Shown one piece after another: positions 50,291 to 61,086 of a DNA stretch of 64,000 bases. How positions within the stretch are numbered: position 1 is the first letter of the stretch; every line of letters begins with the position of its first letter. The position numbers and the translations under genes were made by a program. The DNA lies in contig OY821518.1 in NCBI GenBank assembly GCA_963682025.1, positions 218,766,868 through 218,830,867 of the forward strand. Direction: 5' to 3'. Source of the stretch: Cordilura impudica. Taxonomy: Eukaryota > Arthropoda > Insecta > Diptera > Scathophagidae. Below the pieces are notes generated by a model. That model had not been told where the DNA came from, searched no databases, and saw only the letters and a list, made by a program, of their open reading frames with translations.

Positions 50291-50499
50291 TGATATTCTA
50301 AGTTCAAGGCCAATAGTTATGTGTTGCCAGATTTAATATGGATAATCCGTCTTCTTCTCATGGGCAGCTACATGTACCTTGCTCCAGGGTAGGAACGCCG
50401 AAAAATCTGATAATTGTTGTACCGAATGGAAAAACAAAAAACATTGTATATCAGCATCAGCAAGCATTGAAATAAAAAATCTATACTAATAATCTATAC

Positions 50500-51538
50500 C
50501 AGGGGTGGGCACATAAATGGCTTGTTTGGCCAAATTTGGTATTTCACCTACTAACGGTGGGCCGCACTATTATATTTCTGTACAAATATTCACTTTCAAA
50601 CAAGATAGCAAAAAAAAAAATACCGATGTTACGGAGAACATTTTTTGTATAACATGTTAATCCTTTAACTCCTCAAGTTATGGGTCATTTTTCTCCTTCA
50701 TTTAAAAAGAGCAAAAACACATTTAAAACAGGGATTTAAGCGGTTAAAATGTGCCGCACAAATATTCACCGTGAAATTTAACTAAAAGTCTCTGAATACA
50801 CCAAAACGGAAAATTCAACCAGAAAGTCAGAAATAAGACACGTCAAAAGAGAGCTTAGGGTTAATTTCGCATTTATTAAGAAGGTAAAATAATAGAGACA
50901 TTAGTGATTTTTAGTTAAATTCTTAAAAAAATTTAAAAAAACATTTTGAAATTTTTATACTCTATACCACTATGCGGTTTGGGTATAATGACTTTGTGCT
51001 GCTGTCTGTAACTACCAAAAATATTTTCCCTGGACCCATCTTTTGTTATACAGATCGACTCAGACTCACTTTCTGAGTCGATTTAGCGATGTCCGTCCGT
51101 CCGTCCGTCCGTCTGTCCGCCCGCCTTTCCAAAAATAATCACTGTAGGACAATTCTTAGTCATAGCCCCCATAAGGAGCTGCTTCCCGAACTTCACTTAA
51201 ATCCATCAAAAAACAAAAATATTGCACAGATTTTTTTCAACTTTGATTTGTATATATTTTTTCAAAATATAAGTGACTTTACCCAATATTGTCATGATCG
51301 GCCCATTTTTCGACCTAGTCCCCATATAAATATAGCACCCGATATGTACTTTTTCATATCTGCAGCCAAAAAAATTAATAACAGTGCCAACTAAATTTGG
51401 TTTATGCTTATTTTCTATATCTAATTAGTTGGATATCGTATTAGTTGGGTATCGTGTAGTCGGGCTAGACCGACTACAATTTTCTTACGTGTTTAAAATT
51501 TTTTTTTTTTAATTAACAAACAAATTTGCCCATGCCTG
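50500..51538 (+). mobile_element. hAT-like MITE
   Basis: The left end is CAGGGGTGGGCACATAAATG, and the right end reverse complemented is CAGGCATGGGCAAATTTG. CAGGGGTGGGCA is a common hAT terminus. The 8-bp flanks are ATCTATAC (50492-50499) and ATTTATAC (51539-51546), one mismatch. The empty site is visible in the sister Helitron near 46410. No transposase. Over half of its length is a nested HINE (50955-51491). Confidence 0.75.
50955..51491 (+). mobile_element. HINE / DINE-1-like element, internally deleted and diverged
   Basis: Starts TATACTCTATACCACTATGC, has GTCC units (~51092), then jumps to the 3' half near 51130 (loss of about 230 bp) and ends with the palindrome (CGGGCTAGACCG variant) and TTCTTACGTG. 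It is inserted in the hAT-like MITE. Confidence 0.75.
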
Positions 51539-54500
51539 ATTTATACTAACATAATAAAGAGGTAATATTTGTTTGTTTGTTTGTTTGTAGGAGGTAATCT
51601 CCGTAACTACTCAACTGATCTTCCTGAAATTTTCACATAGTCTTACTGCGGATATGGGAGTGCTCCAGGCTTTAATTTTTTGAAATATTTTTAGTGGGCG
51701 TGGCACCTCCCATACAAGTACATTTTTAATTTCATATATATTAAGTACTATGATAGAGAAATTTTTGCAAATTTGTCTCAGGTCATCTATTATTAACGTG
51801 AGTAGTCAGACAAAAAAAATGGGCGGTATTAGACAAATGCGCGTGGTACCCCCACACAAACTTAATATTAAATGTGATATATCTGAATTACTGTATTAGT
51901 GAGAGCCTTGGGACTTTACGTGAGCCATTTCATAACGATTCGGAAGGGGGGAGGGGGAGGGTGTAGCGAAGCACACCGGGTTACATCTAGTGTCGAATAA
52001 AGAGTTATCTAATTTGGGCATGATGTCACCTAATCGTCTACTGCACGACGAATTCAACCACGAGCTACAAAGAGAACATCTATACGATACAGAGGCATTA
52101 ACCGAGGCAGTCCGTATAAATGTACCTCAATTAAATCAACAACAAAAACCTGCATGCGACTCATTGATGGAAGCTGTGAACAATGAAACTGGTGGCATAT
52201 ATTTCCTGGAGGCTCCCGGAGGAACTGGAAAAGCTTTTTTAATATCTTTGGTTTTGGCGTCGATTAGATCATGGAGTTGCTCTGGCACTGGCTTCATCTG
52301 GAATAGGCGATACTTTGCTAGAAGGCGGACGAACTGCACATTCGGCTTTAAAATTGTCACTAAATATGGAAATCGACGAGACACCAACCTGCAACATAGC
52401 CAAAAATAGTGCAATGACAAAGATTTTACAGAAATGTAAATTGATAGTTTGGGACGAATGTACGGTGGCCTACAAAACGTCCCTATAGGAACTGGACAGA
52501 ATACTAAAAGATCTTCGTAACAATCAAACCTTTTTTGGTGGAACCATGGTTCTATTACCTGACGATTTTCTTCAGATTCTTCCTGTTATTCCATGATCAA
52601 CTACAGCTGACGAACTAAATGCATGCATGAAATTATCAGTTTTGTGGCGACATGTAAAGACCATCCGATTAATGACTAACGTGCGAGTTTTTGTGCAACA
52701 TGATCAAACTGCAGATGTGTTTTTGAAACAATTGCTGGACATTGGTAATGTGAAAATCGCAGTTGACATCTCGATCGGATTAATTTGCCAAATGATTTCT
52801 GCTAGTTGACCGAAACAAAGGAAGAGCTCATTCAACGCGTCTTTCCTACCATTGAGCATAACTTTAAAAACCATAAATGGCTGAGCGAACGAGCCATATT
52901 GCCGGCTAAAAACAAAGATGTCGATGATCTCAACACAACTATTCAAAGTTTCATTCCGGGGCAATTATTTGCATTCAAATCGCTCGACACAATTATCAAC
53001 CCAAATGAAGCAGTCAATTCCTGAATTCATTGGAATTGCCTGGATTACCACCTCACAATTTGCAACTGAAAGTCGGCTCTGTCATCATCATGTTGTGTGA
53101 CATCAACCAACCTCGACTCTGCAATGGAACACGATTTGCTCTGAAAAATCTCATGGACAACGTCATCGAGGTGACGATTATCAAGGGAAAGTGTAAAGGA
53201 GAGTATGTTTTGATTCCGCGTATCCCCTTGATTCCAACTGACATGCCTTTCGAGTTTCAACGGCTGCAATTCCCCGTACGTCTGGTCTTCGCGGTGACCA
53301 TTAATAAATCGCAAGGCCAGTTCCTAGAAGTTTGCGGTATTAACTTAGAGTTTCCGTGTTTCTCGCACGGACAACTATGTTTTGCGTGTTCGCGTGTCGG
53401 CAAGCCGTTATCTTTATTTGTTTATGCCCCACAAAACAAAACAAAAAACATAGTTTATGAAATACCTCTGAATTAAATATTTATTTTGTTTTTATCTACA
53501 TATCTACTAAATCGTTTATATATGTATAGATAAATAGATAAGTTCGTATAAATAAAACACATTTAATTACATTAAATTAGAAACGACTTTCATTCACTTA
53601 CCGAACAAAACTTCAACTGTAGGCAATGTTGCCAATTTCAATGAATTGGAGTTTTAATGATGATTGGGATTCATAACAGAAGAATTATAAAAAAATCAAT
53701 ATTAAGTGGTACGAAGTTCACCGGGTACAGCTAGTATTGTATATAAAAGGTTTTTCAACAGGGACGCTACAAATTAGAAAGACAGGGACAGCAAACGGCG
53801 CCATATTTCTTGCCGCTCTTTTGACATTTCTCTTCACTAAGGCTTGCCATTTCATGATGGAAAGATATACGAGCCAACATCGAGTCGAAATTATTGAAAT
53901 TTACTACCGAAATTCGTAGTCAGTGGCCTCAGCATTAAGAGCGTTACGTCCAATTTATGGTCGTCATAATCGTCATAGCAGATTAACAATTGATCTTCAA
54001 GTGGAAAAATTTGAATCCACAAGCACAGTACAAAATGTTCCCGTGCCAGTGAGACAAAAAAGTGCCCATAGTATCGAGAATATTGCTGCCGCTGAGGCTT
54101 CAGTTGAAGAAAGCCCAAATGTGCCTCTCACACGTCGTTCTCAAGCATTGGGCATCTCTGTGACGTCGTTGTGGCGAATTTTGCGAAAAGATCTTGGTCT
54201 ACATCCTTACAAAATCAAATTGAAAGAACTGAATCCGCTTGACCACCAGAAGCGTCGCATGTTCGTGAATTGGGCTGAGCAACAACTTGAAAATGATTCC
54301 GATTTTCATCGAAAAATCATCTTCAGCGATGAGGCTCATTTCTGGCTGAATGGCTTCGTCAATAAACAAAATATGCTTTATTGGTCAGACAGCAATTCAC
54401 ACGTACTCCATGAGTCATCATTGCATCCCGAAAAAATTACGGTTTGGTGCGGTTTATGGGCCGGCGGCGTTATTCGGCCGTACTTATTCCGTGATGATCA

Positions 54501-54699
54501 AGACCGGCACGTTACTGTGAATGGGAGTCGCTACCGTTCAATGATAACCGAATATTTTTGGCCCCAATTGGATGATATGGACTTGGAGGACATGTGGTAC
54601 CAACAGGACGGCGCACACCGTGGCCGTGTAGTGTATTTAATGACTATAAATCAATCAATCACACATTTATTTTAAATTTTTTAAGAATTTAATTTTTTT

Positions 54700-54975
54700 T
54701 TTACAAAAATACGCCCACCTTTACGCCCACCTCCCATATAACTTAAATAGAAAATGTGGCATAAATTCCATGATTTTAAATATGTCAACTCAATTTCCAT
54801 AAAACGTTAATATTATAATTGCGGAATGTGCTCCTGAAAATATGAACTTAATCCGCCCATTTTTACGCCCACCTCCCATATAAATGATATTTCAAAAATG
54901 CCATATCTTCTGTAAATTTGTAACTTGAATGTTTATTTTTCGCAATTAAATGCTGTTTTGAAAATATGAAGAAAA
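54700..54975 (+). repeat. two tandem units of ~125-145 bp with CGCCCACCTCCCATATAA
   Basis: TACGCCCACCTCCCATATAA occurs near 54713 and 54864, followed by AT-rich sequence and GAAAATATGAA-(A/C)-TTAATC-like ends before the next CGCCCA. It lies inside the Transib element. Confidence 0.55.
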
Positions 54976-54993
54976 TCCGCCCACTGTTTGCTC

Positions 54994-55281
54994 TTATTCA
55001 TCCACTGTATCATCCACTACTTCATCAGTCAACGTATAAGAATGTGTTAGCCATTCTTCATTGTCATTAAAAAATTTTGATGAAGTACGCTGTCTCTTGT
55101 TCCACTTCTTTAAAAATTGAGGCATAAATGTTTGTTTCAAAAACCGTCTGAACTTTTCTTGATTTTTCTCAGACACGATGTTATAATTCACGAAAACTAC
55201 ACCAATTATAAGATCAATATCTTTTTTACATTTAAAAACAATTTCCGAAAGCGTGCTGAAAGATATTTTTGACTTTTCCAT
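54994..55281 (-). pseudogene. Transib transposase N-terminal fragment
   Basis: A 95-codon frame with MEKSKISFSTLSEIVFKCKK, then FLKKWNKRQRTSSKFFNDNEEWL. The pattern of a Trp-containing basic helix before an F..N..WL ending is that of the N-terminal domain of Transib proteins. Nothing of the catalytic part follows; the frame ends within an acidic run (DEVVDDTVDE). The element is therefore a deletion derivative that kept only the first exon-sized piece. Its family is different from the Transib at 34160-36218, as far as the short overlap allows a comparison. Confidence 0.55.
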
Positions 55282-55410
55282 TGTTTTTAATAAATTTGCT
55301 TTAATTGCTTAATAAACACTCACTTATCACTTTACCACTCTCAAATATAATGTAAAGAAAGTTTAGTTGTTGACAAATTATATTATACAAACAATAATTT
55401 ATATTAATTT

Positions 55411-56210
55411 TTATACCCTATACCACTATGTGGTTTCGGTATAATGACTTTGTGATGCTGTTTGTAACAACCAAAAATATTTGACCTAGATCCATCTTTA
55501 ATTATACCGATCAAATCAGAATCACTTTCTGAGTTGATTTAACAATGTCCGTCCGTCCGTCCGTCCGTCTGTGTGTCCATGTAAAGCTTGTAATCAAACT
55601 GCAGGTCGCAAATATGAATATATTTTGAGGAAATTTTGTATTTGTTCTTTTATCGGGCATGGGATGAACGCTATTGAAATTGGTGAGAATCGGTCCATGT
55701 TCAGACCTAGCCCCCATACAAATGACCCCTATGAAATCTACATATATTGCCATAAGATCCAAATTATCATACAAATCTTAGTAAAATTGGGTTTGTATGT
55801 GTTTATTACATCCATTAATCAGTAGTCCAAAAATGATTCCTATTGGAAAACTCTTAGTCATAGGCCCCATGTAGAGCGGCTTCCCGATCTGCACTTAAAT
55901 CTGTCAAAAAACAAAAATATTGCACTGATTCCTCTCAAATTTTGTTTGTACATATTTTTGCAAAATACAAGAGACTTTACCAAACATGATCAGGATCGGT
56001 CCATTTTGGGACCTAGTCCCTTTATAGATATAGCATCCGATATGAACTTTTTCATATCTGCAGCCAAAAAAATTAATAAAAATCCCACTCAAATTTGGTT
56101 TTTGCTTATTTTCAATGTCCAGTTAGTTGGGCCTAAGAGATAGGGTTTCTAAACGTATGGTATAGGGTATCGTATAGTCGGTCTAGACCGACTATAATTT
56201 TTTTACTTGT
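55411..56210 (+). mobile_element. HINE / DINE-1-like element, full copy
   Basis: Complete with TATACCCTATACCA start, four GTCC units (~55546), inverted repeat near 56157, 24-bp palindrome and TTTTACTTGT end. It carries the extra TCTTAGTCATAGGCCCC block near 55851 that the young copies lack, so it belongs to another subgroup. It lies within the Transib element. Confidence 0.85.
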
Positions 56211-57827
56211 TGTTAGTAAATTTATACGCCTATTTGTTTTTAAATGCAAGCAGTGATAACGGAGTTAATTTTTAAGAGAAAAAATGCGCTCTTATCAAAT
56301 ATATCAATGTTAAATTATTGATAATATATGTAAAGCTCTTCATTTAACGTGGAGTAAGTTCACATTTAGATTTTTTGTTGTTTAGTCTACGTAAACAATG
56401 TGCCGGTATTGCTTTGATAGAAATTATTATTATATTAGAGAACGAAGGGCAGAGGGCAATGACTTATTGTGTGTTAACATCATTTAGAGACTTTAAAACA
56501 AAAGTTTTTTTGTTATTATAACCGTACACATTATTTTTGATTTAACGTTGTTTATAATATTTGAGCAAGACTAAAAAACACACAATAGTAGTTTATTATG
56601 CCACAAATTTTGAATTGATTTTTATTTTTGATCTAAATATATAAAAATCAAAAATAACTTTTAGTTTTTGATTTTTTTGATAAAAATCATAAGAGTTACG
56701 GTCCCTGATATATATACATTTTTACATTAAGCTAACGATATGACAAAGAATAAATACATAATTACAGTAATAGACATGCAAAACAACAACGAGAAGCAAA
56801 GAAAGAAAGTGTGCGCAGTTGATTTGCACGCGTAAAATAACTAAGCATAATAACAAAGCATATTTTTTACTGTCATTTTTTGGTTTTTCATTGTTTTTTC
56901 GGCGGCGGTCAAATTGGGGCAGGTTTTTTTTTTTAATCTGTTAGCCGAGACTCTCAGCTTTAATTTGGTATAGGACTCCATGTGTACCACTGCTTTGCAC
57001 ACAACTAAAAGTCTAACGGAAAATCATAAATGTTTATTTTTTTGGCTCAAAATATATTGTCAAAGGAAATTTTTTTTTTTAAATTCTAAAAAAATTTTTT
57101 TTTAACGTACATAATGCTTAATGTCTATTTTAAGTGAAAAAATATTTATAGGGTACATTCGGTGTATAGCTTCTAAGTAACAAGCTTTTGAATATGACAT
57201 AGAAAACTATCACATTTGAGACTTGTTCACATACTTTAACTTTGCGCTGCTCGGGACAGAAAACCAATCCAGATATTTGCATGAAATTTTCCACACATTA
57301 CCTTTAGATAGTTTTTAACCATCTGTGCGAAAATCATCAAAATCGGAGAGCAGGTCCAAATTGATTTATTGCCGCAGTGGACACAGTGTGCGGCGCCACA
57401 AGCAACATAGCGAATGTCACAATCAATTTATTGGAAACCAAGTTTGGAGAATGTGTTATCTCACGAAATGGTCCAGTCGATTGGTCACCTCGGTCGTGCG
57501 ATTTGACGCCGTTGGACTATTTCCTGTGGGGTTACGTCAAGTCTATGGTCTATGCCAACAAGCCAGCGACGGTTAATGAACTTCGTACGAATATCGAACG
57601 TGAAATTGCAGCAGTATCGGCCGATTTTTCTTGAAAACCGTCGAAAAGTGGGTTCAGCGTCTGCACTTCTGCAAGCGTGCCCGTGGTGGCCATGCAAAAG
57701 CGATCGATTTCCATATATAATGGTATCGAACGTACTTGCACAAGAATAAAGAATTTCATTGATATCCAAAACCGTTTTTGTTTTATTTAAAAAAAATTTT
57801 GTAGCGCTCTTATTGAAAAACTCTTTA

Positions 57828-59540
57828 TATTCCTTATCAATGTGAAGTGAAATAAGGCGATATGGAATTATTTAAATAGATAAAGTGAAATAAAGCCATT
57901 ATGAAATTAACGCATTTTAACAGTTTTTTGTTTGCTATTTGAATAATCACAATTACCACTTACATGTTCGTCGTTAACGATATGAAAAATGAGCAATTGC
58001 TAAATCCTTTCGATATTGATACTGCATTAAAATTTCGTCCAATACATAATTACGTGGCTCAGGTATGCTCATTCACTGAATGGCAAACCAAACAGATTGT
58101 ATAACAAATTGTCAAATTCTTAAATTATTGTTTAAGAAAACATAAATTTTGCATTTTCGTATCTGGACATGGCAAATTATTTCACAATTTCCTCGATATT
58201 AAATATGTCAATGATGTTAGCGATAGTTGTAGTAGAGATATTTTGGTCTTTTATATTGTCTACGTGCAGAAATCTCTCATACTCTATTATATAGGAAGCT
58301 TATTTAAAATACTTACATTGTTGGTCGTCAAAAATATTTCCTATAATTGATCTTTTGATTTGCGTTTCTCAACGTCACATTTAATTTTATTGATAAATTT
58401 CAATTTGTTCTTGGAAGCTACACTCACAAAGTTCGTGCAGATAGAAACTTGAAATTTCGGATATCGGAAAGAGGCAAAAACATGCTACTATATATTTAAG
58501 AACGCCGATCGGAATGCAATGCGTCGCGCACCCTTCACGTTCGCCCCGTACATTGCGAACTCGCCGCTTACGTCGGAGCCGCCCCCCGCTCCACTGAGCC
58601 ATATCTTTTCAACACTTGAAAATGTAACTTATCCTTTCGCCAACATGTAACTATAACAATTAATTGCATTTGAGGCCGGTATAGCGTATTTTCTACTACA
58701 CTGCACCGTTTTCAAACAATTCAGACTCTTCTATTCCCACTGGATATAATTTTGATAGCTTCTGTAATATTTGCATTAAAGAAATATTTTTCAGAAATAT
58801 TTGATATTGCTTAGATGAAATTGTGAAAAGTATAGCAATTAAAATTGTTTTTTTTTCGCAAATAAAGTGTAATTATTATGTCATAACAATTGTTTAACAG
58901 CCTTCAAATTGATTTTGAAAATACCCATATTTATTATTTATGAAATTATATGTTGCAAAAATTCACAGTTATGTAAATTATTATAAGAAGTGCAGGATTA
59001 AAATCAAAATATATAAAAAAAGTAGTTTTTTATTCTCGTTTTATTTCCATCGATTTTCTAGATTTAATATTTGTTTTGTAAATTAATTTCTAACAAACTT
59101 AAAAAGCCCTATTCATATATTATTAAAATTGCACGACGAAGTTGCAAACTCAAATATATTTAAGTATGTTAAAAAAAACTAGTTTTGCGCAGTTTGTAAC
59201 TATATAATACATTAATTTTAAACTTTTTTTATGAGACTTTTTTAATAGTTGAAATTTTTGAGGACAAGAAAAAGTCCAGCAATCATGAAAAAAACATATT
59301 TTCACAAATTATGAAATAGTTTTAACAACTGAAAATACAATAAAGTTTGTTATCAAATAACAACAACATCATATTTTTTGTCAACAATTTTAAATTTTTT
59401 CAATAAAAAGAATGTTTTAAATTATTGTAAAATTGCCATACACTGCGTATGAGTATAAGTGATTGTTTGAAAGTGTGACAAATGTACGTGTTATAATACT
59501 TATACGCCATGGGAATTATCAAACATATGTATATGTACAT
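57828..59540. other. unassigned DNA with a short GC-rich island
   Basis: AT-rich apart from about 58505-58605, which is strongly GC-rich (CGCCGATCGG, GCCCCGTACATTGCG, GGAGCCGCCCCCCGCTCC). A TATATTTAAG box lies just upstream at ~58488. No known gene is recognised in either strand. It could be a promoter or an element end. Confidence 0.4.
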
Positions 59541-61078
59541 TAGGGTGGCCCTTCATTATATGGAGAAAAAAAGTGTTCAAACTCTCGTTCGCACCCCTAG
59601 AAATATGCGAAATACAAAGTTTTGGGCCAATCGAAATAGATTTAGAGGTGACTCAACCCGATTGAAAATTTCAAGTGTGTTTTATATGGGGAAAATATGA
59701 CTTTCTTTCAGATTTTACGAAAATTTCGTTTTACAGTTTAATTTTTCCGACAAATTGTTATATAATTCGGGATCAGTATTAAATTATCTTTCCAAAAGGC
59801 TATAAAACTTCGAAATCGAATATAAACTCGCCAAGAAATTGCAAATGCCCCAGACCACTTTTGTGTCAAAAAAAAAAAAAAAAAAAAAAAAATTGGTCAT
59901 GAAATTTGGTGGCATTTTTGCCAACATTAAGAAATTAATTAAAGCCAACATTTTGTTTTAGTCTCTATACCTGTAGGTACTCAGATATGAAGTACTGTTT
60001 TATTACCACCTTGTTAACCTAATAAGGATTGGGACCGAAAATGGAAAATTTTTTTTTATTAAATTTTGAAAACTCCTTTTTAAGGTTTTGAAAAATTTTC
60101 TTAAACAAAATTAAAAAAAATTTATCTGCCTCTCTAAGGTCTTGTTAAATGCAAATTATGGGTTAAGCGTGTGAATTTTTAGGTAAGTAGCAAAGCCAGA
60201 ATTTTTTTGACAAGGATTTAATTTTTGCGGATTTCGAGAAAAATGGGATTTTTGTAAAATATTCTGTAAATATACTATTTCTACATACTTTGTATTAAAA
60301 ATTCATTACTTTTCCACTTTTAAATGTTATATTTCATTTTAATAGCATATCGTTTCGGAAAAAAATATTATGACCCCATTAACCGTTTTCGACCCCGTTT
60401 ATGACCCCATTAAACGTTTCGAATTTTTAGAAGAGACGCTTAAAATATAATAACAAGATGTGTAAAACTTCCGTTCCTATAACTTGAGATAAATTCGAGA
60501 AAGCTAACCCATTATTTGCCAAGGCCGGCGGATTTTAAGATTTATATAAATAAAAATTACCGGAAACGTGTTTTTCTATTTAACTCGATGAAACCACTAC
60601 TTGGAATTTAAGAAAAATAGTTCAGATAATTTTTATTTATTTAACCGTTCAGTATATTTGGTGCAATTATCTGCTTAATGCTCGCGAATATAAATTTAAA
60701 CAACTTTTAACCAATTTTGTTATAAAATTATTTTATGTATAAAAAATAACTATATTTTTTGATATAAAATAGGAAATTACACAAATGACCCAAAGCTAAT
60801 AAAAGACAATTTATTCAAAAGAATATGAAATATAAAATTAATTATATTTACTTTGGTGTATTTAAGGATGATTTAGTGTGCGATTCAAATTGTTTTCTGT
60901 AATCACTTACGACTTGCACTAAGTATTGCATTTCTTTAATTTTATATTATTATATTAATTTTATATTTCACATTCTTTCGAATAAAATGAATTTAATTAG
61001 TTTTGGGCCATTTGTTGGTCTTCTTGTTTTCTTTAGACCGAGAGTTTGAACACTTTTTTTTTATTGAGAGCCACCATA
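59541..61078 (+). mobile_element. hAT-like MITE with ~47-bp inverted ends
   Basis: Left end TAGGGTGGCCCTTCATTATA; right end (reverse complement) TATGGTGGCTCTCAATAAAA; both go on to AAAAAGTGTTCAAACTCTCG. Flanks of 8 bp, ATGTACAT, at 59533-59540 and 61079-61086. This flank is itself a palindrome, so it could alternatively be part of longer ends. The 1.5-kb interior has an A-run at ~59871-59892 and no coding frame. Confidence 0.7.
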
Positions 61079-61086
61079 ATGTACAT

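Larger units (their letters stand above)
49176..51990 (+). mobile_element. non-autonomous Helitron inserted in RepHel ORF
   Basis: It starts TCTATACTAATATTATAAAG and ends CACACCGGGTTACATCTAG. The host left of it ends ...TTATTA-A and right of it begins T-GTCGAATAAAGAG. Joining them restores codons L-L-M-S-N-K-E-L of the helicase linker with nothing added or lost: the precise A^T insertion of Helitrons. The element is the same family as 44984-46860, with the same 150-bp and 16-bp arrays, plus a hAT-like MITE (50500-51538). Confidence 0.9.
48290..53476 (+). pseudogene. RepHel relic B (Rep C-terminal part and Pif1-like helicase)
   Basis: Rep motif 3 region: SVKSIKSICKYGNKGSD (~48315-48365), where the first of the two catalytic Tyr is Ser. 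Then YVSSNEAIWRIFSFAIHERHP, LAVHLENGQRVYF, RTLLYVEMPRYYRWNASS; next frame LLVNVRGPTSF and TYREACQLLQLLEDD; then LIMIEDICLL up to 49175. After the inserted Helitron it resumes at 51991 (SNKELSNLGMMSPNRLL). Helicase motifs: Walker A EAPGGTGKA (~52205-52232, Ala where Thr is usual), Walker B VWDECT (~52450), LLPDDFLQILPVIP (~52550), and the C-terminal TINKSQGQ, SHGQLCFACSRVGKP ending at TAA 53474-53476. Shifts near 48820, 52270, 52790 and 53025 break it. Confidence 0.85.
46863..53734 (+). mobile_element. RepHel-type Helitron, decayed and interrupted
   Basis: It starts at TCTATATATATATATAAATC, directly after the previous Helitron, and ends with CACCGGGTACAGCTAG (CTAG at 53731-53734) followed by T. 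Between are fragments of a Rep-helicase protein, seemingly from two copies (47000-48240 and 48290-53476), and an inserted Helitron (49176-51990). Autonomous Helitrons move by rolling-circle replication with a RepHel protein. Whether the 5' end belongs to the first or second protein copy cannot be told. Confidence 0.75.
54614..57390 (-). mobile_element. Transib transposon, internally deleted, with RSS-like ends
   Basis: Flanked by a 5-bp duplication CGGCG at 54609-54613 and 57391-57395, which fits the CGNCG target consensus of Transib. Ends: CACACCGTG on the left, CACACTGTG on the right (reverse complement). A second shared box, ATAAATCAAT, lies at 54646-54655 and (inverted) 57360-57369. Removing the element and one CGGCG restores Q-D-G-A-T in the mariner transposase. 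It keeps the N-terminal part of a Transib transposase on the minus strand and holds a HINE (55411-56210). Confidence 0.85.
53854..57720 (+). pseudogene. rosa-like mariner transposase, split by Transib
   Basis: ATG at 53854 (or 53857). N-terminal HTH part RYTSQHRVEIIEIYYRNS, then an in-frame TAG at 53917-53919, then helix-turn-helix region TRRSQALGISVTSLWRILRK. First Asp in FSDEAHFWLNG (~54325); second Asp in WYQQDGA (~54597-54613), where the insert begins. The gene resumes at 57391 with ATSNIANVTINLLE, then SCDLTPLDYFLWG with the third Asp (~57500). Counting across the join gives 41 residues between second and third Asp, the rosa type. A one-base shift near 57628 precedes the last 30 codons (KTVEKWVQRL to FHI, TAA 57718-57720). 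Confidence 0.85.
53744..57827 (+). mobile_element. rosa-like mariner (Tc1/mariner, DD41D type)
   Basis: Inverted ends of about 34 bp: left TAAAAGGTTTTTCAACAGGG, right (reverse complement) TAAAGAGTTTTTCAATAAGA, both leading to CGCTACAAA. TA flanks at 53742-53743 and 57828-57829. It lies 10 bp after the end of the RepHel Helitron. Inside is a transposase gene cut in two by a Transib element (54614-57390). Without the insert the element is about 1.3 kb, the usual size for this group. Confidence 0.8.

Noticed and set aside
51089..51394. 101-residue frame with Ser/Val/Arg repeats at its start
   Set aside because: It is translated GTCC microsatellite and HINE body.
58387..58602. 71-residue minus-strand Arg/Gly-rich frame
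   Set aside because: It is a by-product of the GC-rich island. No family match is recognised and the second half is plain AT-rich translation.
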